From: Nocardioides sp. NBC_00368
GTDB lineage: Bacteria > Actinomycetota > Actinomycetes > Propionibacteriales > Nocardioidaceae
Length of the DNA stretch: 64,000 bases
Direction: 5' to 3'
NCBI RefSeq assembly: GCF_036090055.1
Contig: NZ_CP107970.1
Span: 2,110,501-2,174,500, forward strand
Below the pieces are notes generated by a model. That model saw only the letters and a program-made list of their open reading frames with translations. It searched no databases and was not told where the DNA came from. Below are positions 60,323-64,000 of the stretch, piece after piece. Made by a program: the position numbers and the translations under genes. Every line of letters begins with the position of its first letter. The first letter of the stretch is position 1.

Positions 60323-61788
60323 CCCTTGCGCTCGTAGGCGGGCGCGACCTCGTTGATCGCGTCGCCGATGCGGTGGATGCGCAGGGCGTTGGTGGAGCCG
60401 GGGATGCCGGGAGGCGAGCCGGCGATGATGACGACGAGCTCGCCCTCCTCGACGCGACCGAGCTTGAGCAGGTTCTCGTCGACCTGGCGGACCATCTCGT
60501 CGGTGTGCTCGACCTCGTCGGTGCGGAAGGTCTCGGTGCCCCAGCTGAGCGCGAGCTGGCTGCGTACGGCATCGGAGGGGGTGAACGCGAGCAGCGGGAT
60601 CGAGCCGCGCAGCCGGGAGAGGCGGCGGGCGGAGTCGCCGGAGGTGGTGAAGGCGACCAGGTACTTGGCGCCGACCCGGTCGGCCACCTCGGCGGCGGCC
60701 TTGGCGATGACACCGGAGCGGGTGTGCGGGTCCCAGTCGATGCGGCTCAGCTCGGCGGCGGCGGAGCCGTCCCGGGAGAAGGCGTGGCGCTCGGTGGCGG
60801 CGATGATGCGGGCCATCGTCTCGACGGTGTGGATCGGATAGTCGCCCACGCTCGTCTCGGCGGAGAGCATCACGGCATCGGCGCCGTCGAGGACGGCGTT
60901 GGCGACGTCGTTGGCCTCGGCGCGGGTCGGCGCCGGGTTGGAGATCATCGAGTCGAGCATCTGGGTGGCGACGATGACCGGCTTGGCGTTGAGGCGCGCC
61001 AGCTCGATGATCCGCTTCTGCAGGAACGGGACCTCCTCGAGCGGACACTCCACGCCGAGGTCGCCGCGGGCGACCATGAACATGTCGAAGGCGGCGATGA
61101 CCTCGTCGAGGTTGTCGATCGCCTGCGGCTTCTCGATCTTGGCGATGACCGGGACGACGCGCCCCTCCTCGTCCATGATCTTGCGGACGTCCTCGTAGTC
61201 CTTCGCGTTGCGCACGAAGCTGAGCGCGACCATGTCGACGCCGAGCCGGAGCGCGAACCGGAGGTCCTCCTCGTCCTTCTCGGACAGGGCCGGGACGGAG
61301 ACCGCGACGCCGGGCAGGTTGATGCCCTTGTTGTTGGAGACCGGGCCGCCGACCAGCACCTCGGTGTGGACGTCGGTGTCGTCGACCGCGGTGACCCGCA
61401 GGCGCAGCTTGCCGTCGTCGATCAGGATCGGGTCGCCGACCTTCACGTCGCCCGGAAGGCCCTTGTAGGTCGTGCCGCAGATCTTGTCGGTGCCGGTCAC
61501 GTCCCGCGTGGTGATGGTCCAGGCCTGACCCCGGTGCAGGGTGGTCGACCCCTCCTCGAAGCGCTCGAGGCGGATCTTGGGCCCCTGCAGGTCGGCGAAG
61601 ATGCCGACGCTGTGCCCGCTCGCCGCAGCCGCCTCCCGCACCAGCGCGTAGTTGCTGGAGTGGTCGTCGTGGGACCCATGGCTCATGTTCATCCGGGCCA
61701 CGTCCATGCCTGCGTAGACGAGCTCGCGGATGCGACGCTCCGTCCCGACGGCGGGTCCCAGGGTGCAGACGATCTTCGCTCTTCTCAC
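60319..61788 (-). CDS. pyk: Pyruvate kinase
   Basis: A 489-residue enzyme converting phosphoenolpyruvate and ADP to pyruvate and ATP. It opens VRRAKIVCTLGPAVGTERRIRELV, then GMDVARMNMSHGSHDDH. The catalytic Lys is in VIAKIEKPQAIDNLDEVI, and metal/phosphate binding is in FMVARGDLGVECPLEEVPFLQK. The C-terminal allosteric domain starts KAAAEVADRVGAKYLVAFTTSGDSARR. GTG at 61788 is chosen because the frame further upstream (to 62217) is non-conserved. It sits in the pdtaR / tRNA / pyk / gltDB group seen in other actinobacteria. Confidence 0.96.
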   Translation of the reverse strand: MRRAKIVCTLGPAVGTERRIRELVYAGMDVARMNMSHGSHDDHSSNYALVREAAAASGHSVGIFADLQGPKIRLERFEEGSTTLHRGQAWTITTRDVTGTDKICGTTYKGLPGDVKVGDPILIDDGKLRLRVTAVDDTDVHTEVLVGGPVSNNKGINLPGVAVSVPALSEKDEEDLRFALRLGVDMVALSFVRNAKDYEDVRKIMDEEGRVVPVIAKIEKPQAIDNLDEVIAAFDMFMVARGDLGVECPLEEVPFLQKRIIELARLNAKPVIVATQMLDSMISNPAPTRAEANDVANAVLDGADAVMLSAETSVGDYPIHTVETMARIIAATERHAFSRDGSAAAELSRIDWDPHTRSGVIAKAAAEVADRVGAKYLVAFTTSGDSARRLSRLRGSIPLLAFTPSDAVRSQLALSWGTETFRTDEVEHTDEMVRQVDENLLKLGRVEEGELVVIIAGSPPGIPGSTNALRIHRIGDAINEVAPAYERKG

Positions 61789-62105
61789 GGGAGCCCAGAC
61801 TACCCCTCTGGATCGTTCAAACCAGCACCCGGACCACGTCCTGATCAGGCCGTTCATCCAAGGTTCTCGCCCTGGTCCGCGTCGGATGTCGTCCCTCCAC
61901 GCTGGGCCCGGCGCGAGGTCGCCGGCAGCTAGCGGCTCACCGCAGACCCGGGCAATGCACGTGTGCCACAAACTCGTCGTCACAAGTGTGTACGAACTCT
62001 GTCGGATCGTCCGATCCGGTGGCTGAGACCCGACTGGCCCGACACCTCCGAAGGGGAGGTGCCGGGCCAGTGGTCGGCACGCCGTTGTGCCTAGGCCTGT
62101 CGGCC
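61789..62105. other. Intergenic region between pyk and gltD (317 bp)
   Basis: It holds the gltD terminator at its right end and must hold the pyk promoter, since both genes are on the minus strand. A 7-bp inverted repeat CGGATCG / CGATCCG lies around 62003-62018. No confident -35/-10 pair and no coding frame were recognised. Confidence 0.4.
62034..62070 (-). terminator. Terminator of the gltBD operon
   Basis: CTGGCCCGACACCTCC (62034-62049) pairs with GGAGGTGCCGGGCCAG (62055-62070) with one mismatch, around GAAGG. It lies 36 bp beyond the gltD stop on the minus strand. Confidence 0.82.
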
Positions 62106-63564
<1,459 letters not shown>

Positions 63565-63572
<8 letters not shown>

Positions 63573-64000
63573 GGAGGACCTCCATAATTCGCTGCGCGGC
63601 CTCGTCCTCGTCGAGGCCCTCCTCGAGGGCCTCCTCCTGGGCTTCGAGCACGCGCTTGTAGTCACTGGGCATGACCTGCGTGAAGCGGGTCAGAGAGTTC
63701 GGCCAGTCGGCCAGGAGCGCCTCGGCGACGGCCGAGCCGGTCTCCTCGAGGTGGTCGCGCACCAGCTGCTCGAGCTCGGCGGCGTACTTCTCCTCGACGC
63801 CGGTGGCGTCGACCAGTTCCCCGTTGAGCCGCTGCTCCGCGAAGTCGAGGACCCAGGCGATGCCGCCGGACATGCCGGCCGCGAAGTTGCGGCCGGTCGG
63901 GCCGAGCACGACGACACGGCCACCGGTCATGTACTCGCAGCCGTGGTCGCCGACACCCTCGGTGACGATGCTGGCACCAGAGTTGCGGACCGCGGCCCGC
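63565..64000 (-). CDS. gltB: Glutamate synthase large subunit, C-terminal end (cut by window edge)
   Basis: The last 144 codons of the large subunit. The GXGXG beta-helix domain is recognised by SIVTEGVGDHGCEYMTGGRVVVLG and GRNFAAGMSGGIAWVLD. The tail ends in a conserved acidic helix (EAQEEALEEGLDEDEAAQRIME). The frame is open at the right edge; the full protein would be about 1500 residues and carry the glutaminase and synthase domains. It is translated just ahead of gltD with an 8-bp overlap. Confidence 0.95.

Noticed and set aside
61932..62026. Short plus-strand frame in the pyk-gltD gap
   Set aside because: It overlaps the divergent regulatory region, has no ribosome-binding site and no coding-like codon use.

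Overview
The window looks like a chromosomal segment of a high-GC Gram-positive actinobacterium, most likely a member of the Nocardioidaceae. The evidence is the roughly 70% GC composition, the many GTG starts, the sigA / DUF7455 / parE neighbourhood, an actinobacterial polA without a recognisable proofreading motif, an AftD-like arabinofuranosyltransferase with a DUF2613 microprotein, and an ANTAR regulator next to pyk and gltBD. The genus is an inference from gene content. No phage, insertion sequence with a transposase, CRISPR array or rRNA operon was found. Layout: 0-8 kb holds the end of an ABC permease, a YdeP/FdhF-type molybdopterin oxidoreductase, a divergent second EF-Tu with a structured leader, a thioesterase, and an ECF41 sigma factor divergent from an NAD-dependent epimerase that carries a textbook ECF41 promoter. 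8-21.7 kb is a housekeeping and stress block: parE, DUF7455, a DUF456 membrane protein, sigA, an HhH-GPD protein, DUF4192, two Y-family polymerases, an S9 oligopeptidase and sigB, which has an ECF-type promoter. 21.8-27.7 kb holds a GH3 enzyme, coaE, a GlxA-type regulator with a striking operator array, rpsA and a methyltransferase. 27.7-41.4 kb is a cell-envelope glycan cluster: DUF3068, two GT-C-like membrane proteins, an acyltransferase, AftD, a methyltransferase, a GT4 glycosyltransferase, DUF2613 and a flippase. 41.4-48.7 kb is a tightly overlapping five-gene operon: SWIM, DUF5691, MoxR, DUF5682 and VWA. 48.9-64 kb returns to conserved genes: polA, a thioesterase, the livKHMGF ABC importer, an ANTAR response regulator, a short-armed tRNA-Leu(CAA), an HTH/LAGLIDADG protein, pyk and gltDB. 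The rpsA...polA...liv...pyk...gltBD order resembles that of other actinobacteria from memory, so the 21 kb of glycan and MoxR genes reads as an accessory block between rpsA and polA (inference). The most unusual signals are: a dispersed family of 21-bp units built into tandem and palindromic arrays at four intergenic sites; a 159-bp palindromic element abutting a stop codon; an EF-Tu paralogue carrying an Arg at the classical kirromycin-resistance position; a parE whose best start is ATC; a LivH fused to an extracytoplasmic domain; the MoxR/VWA operon, whose DUF5682 protein looks TraB/ChaN-like; and a likely +1 frameshift in the N-terminus of the LAGLIDADG protein beside the tRNA.
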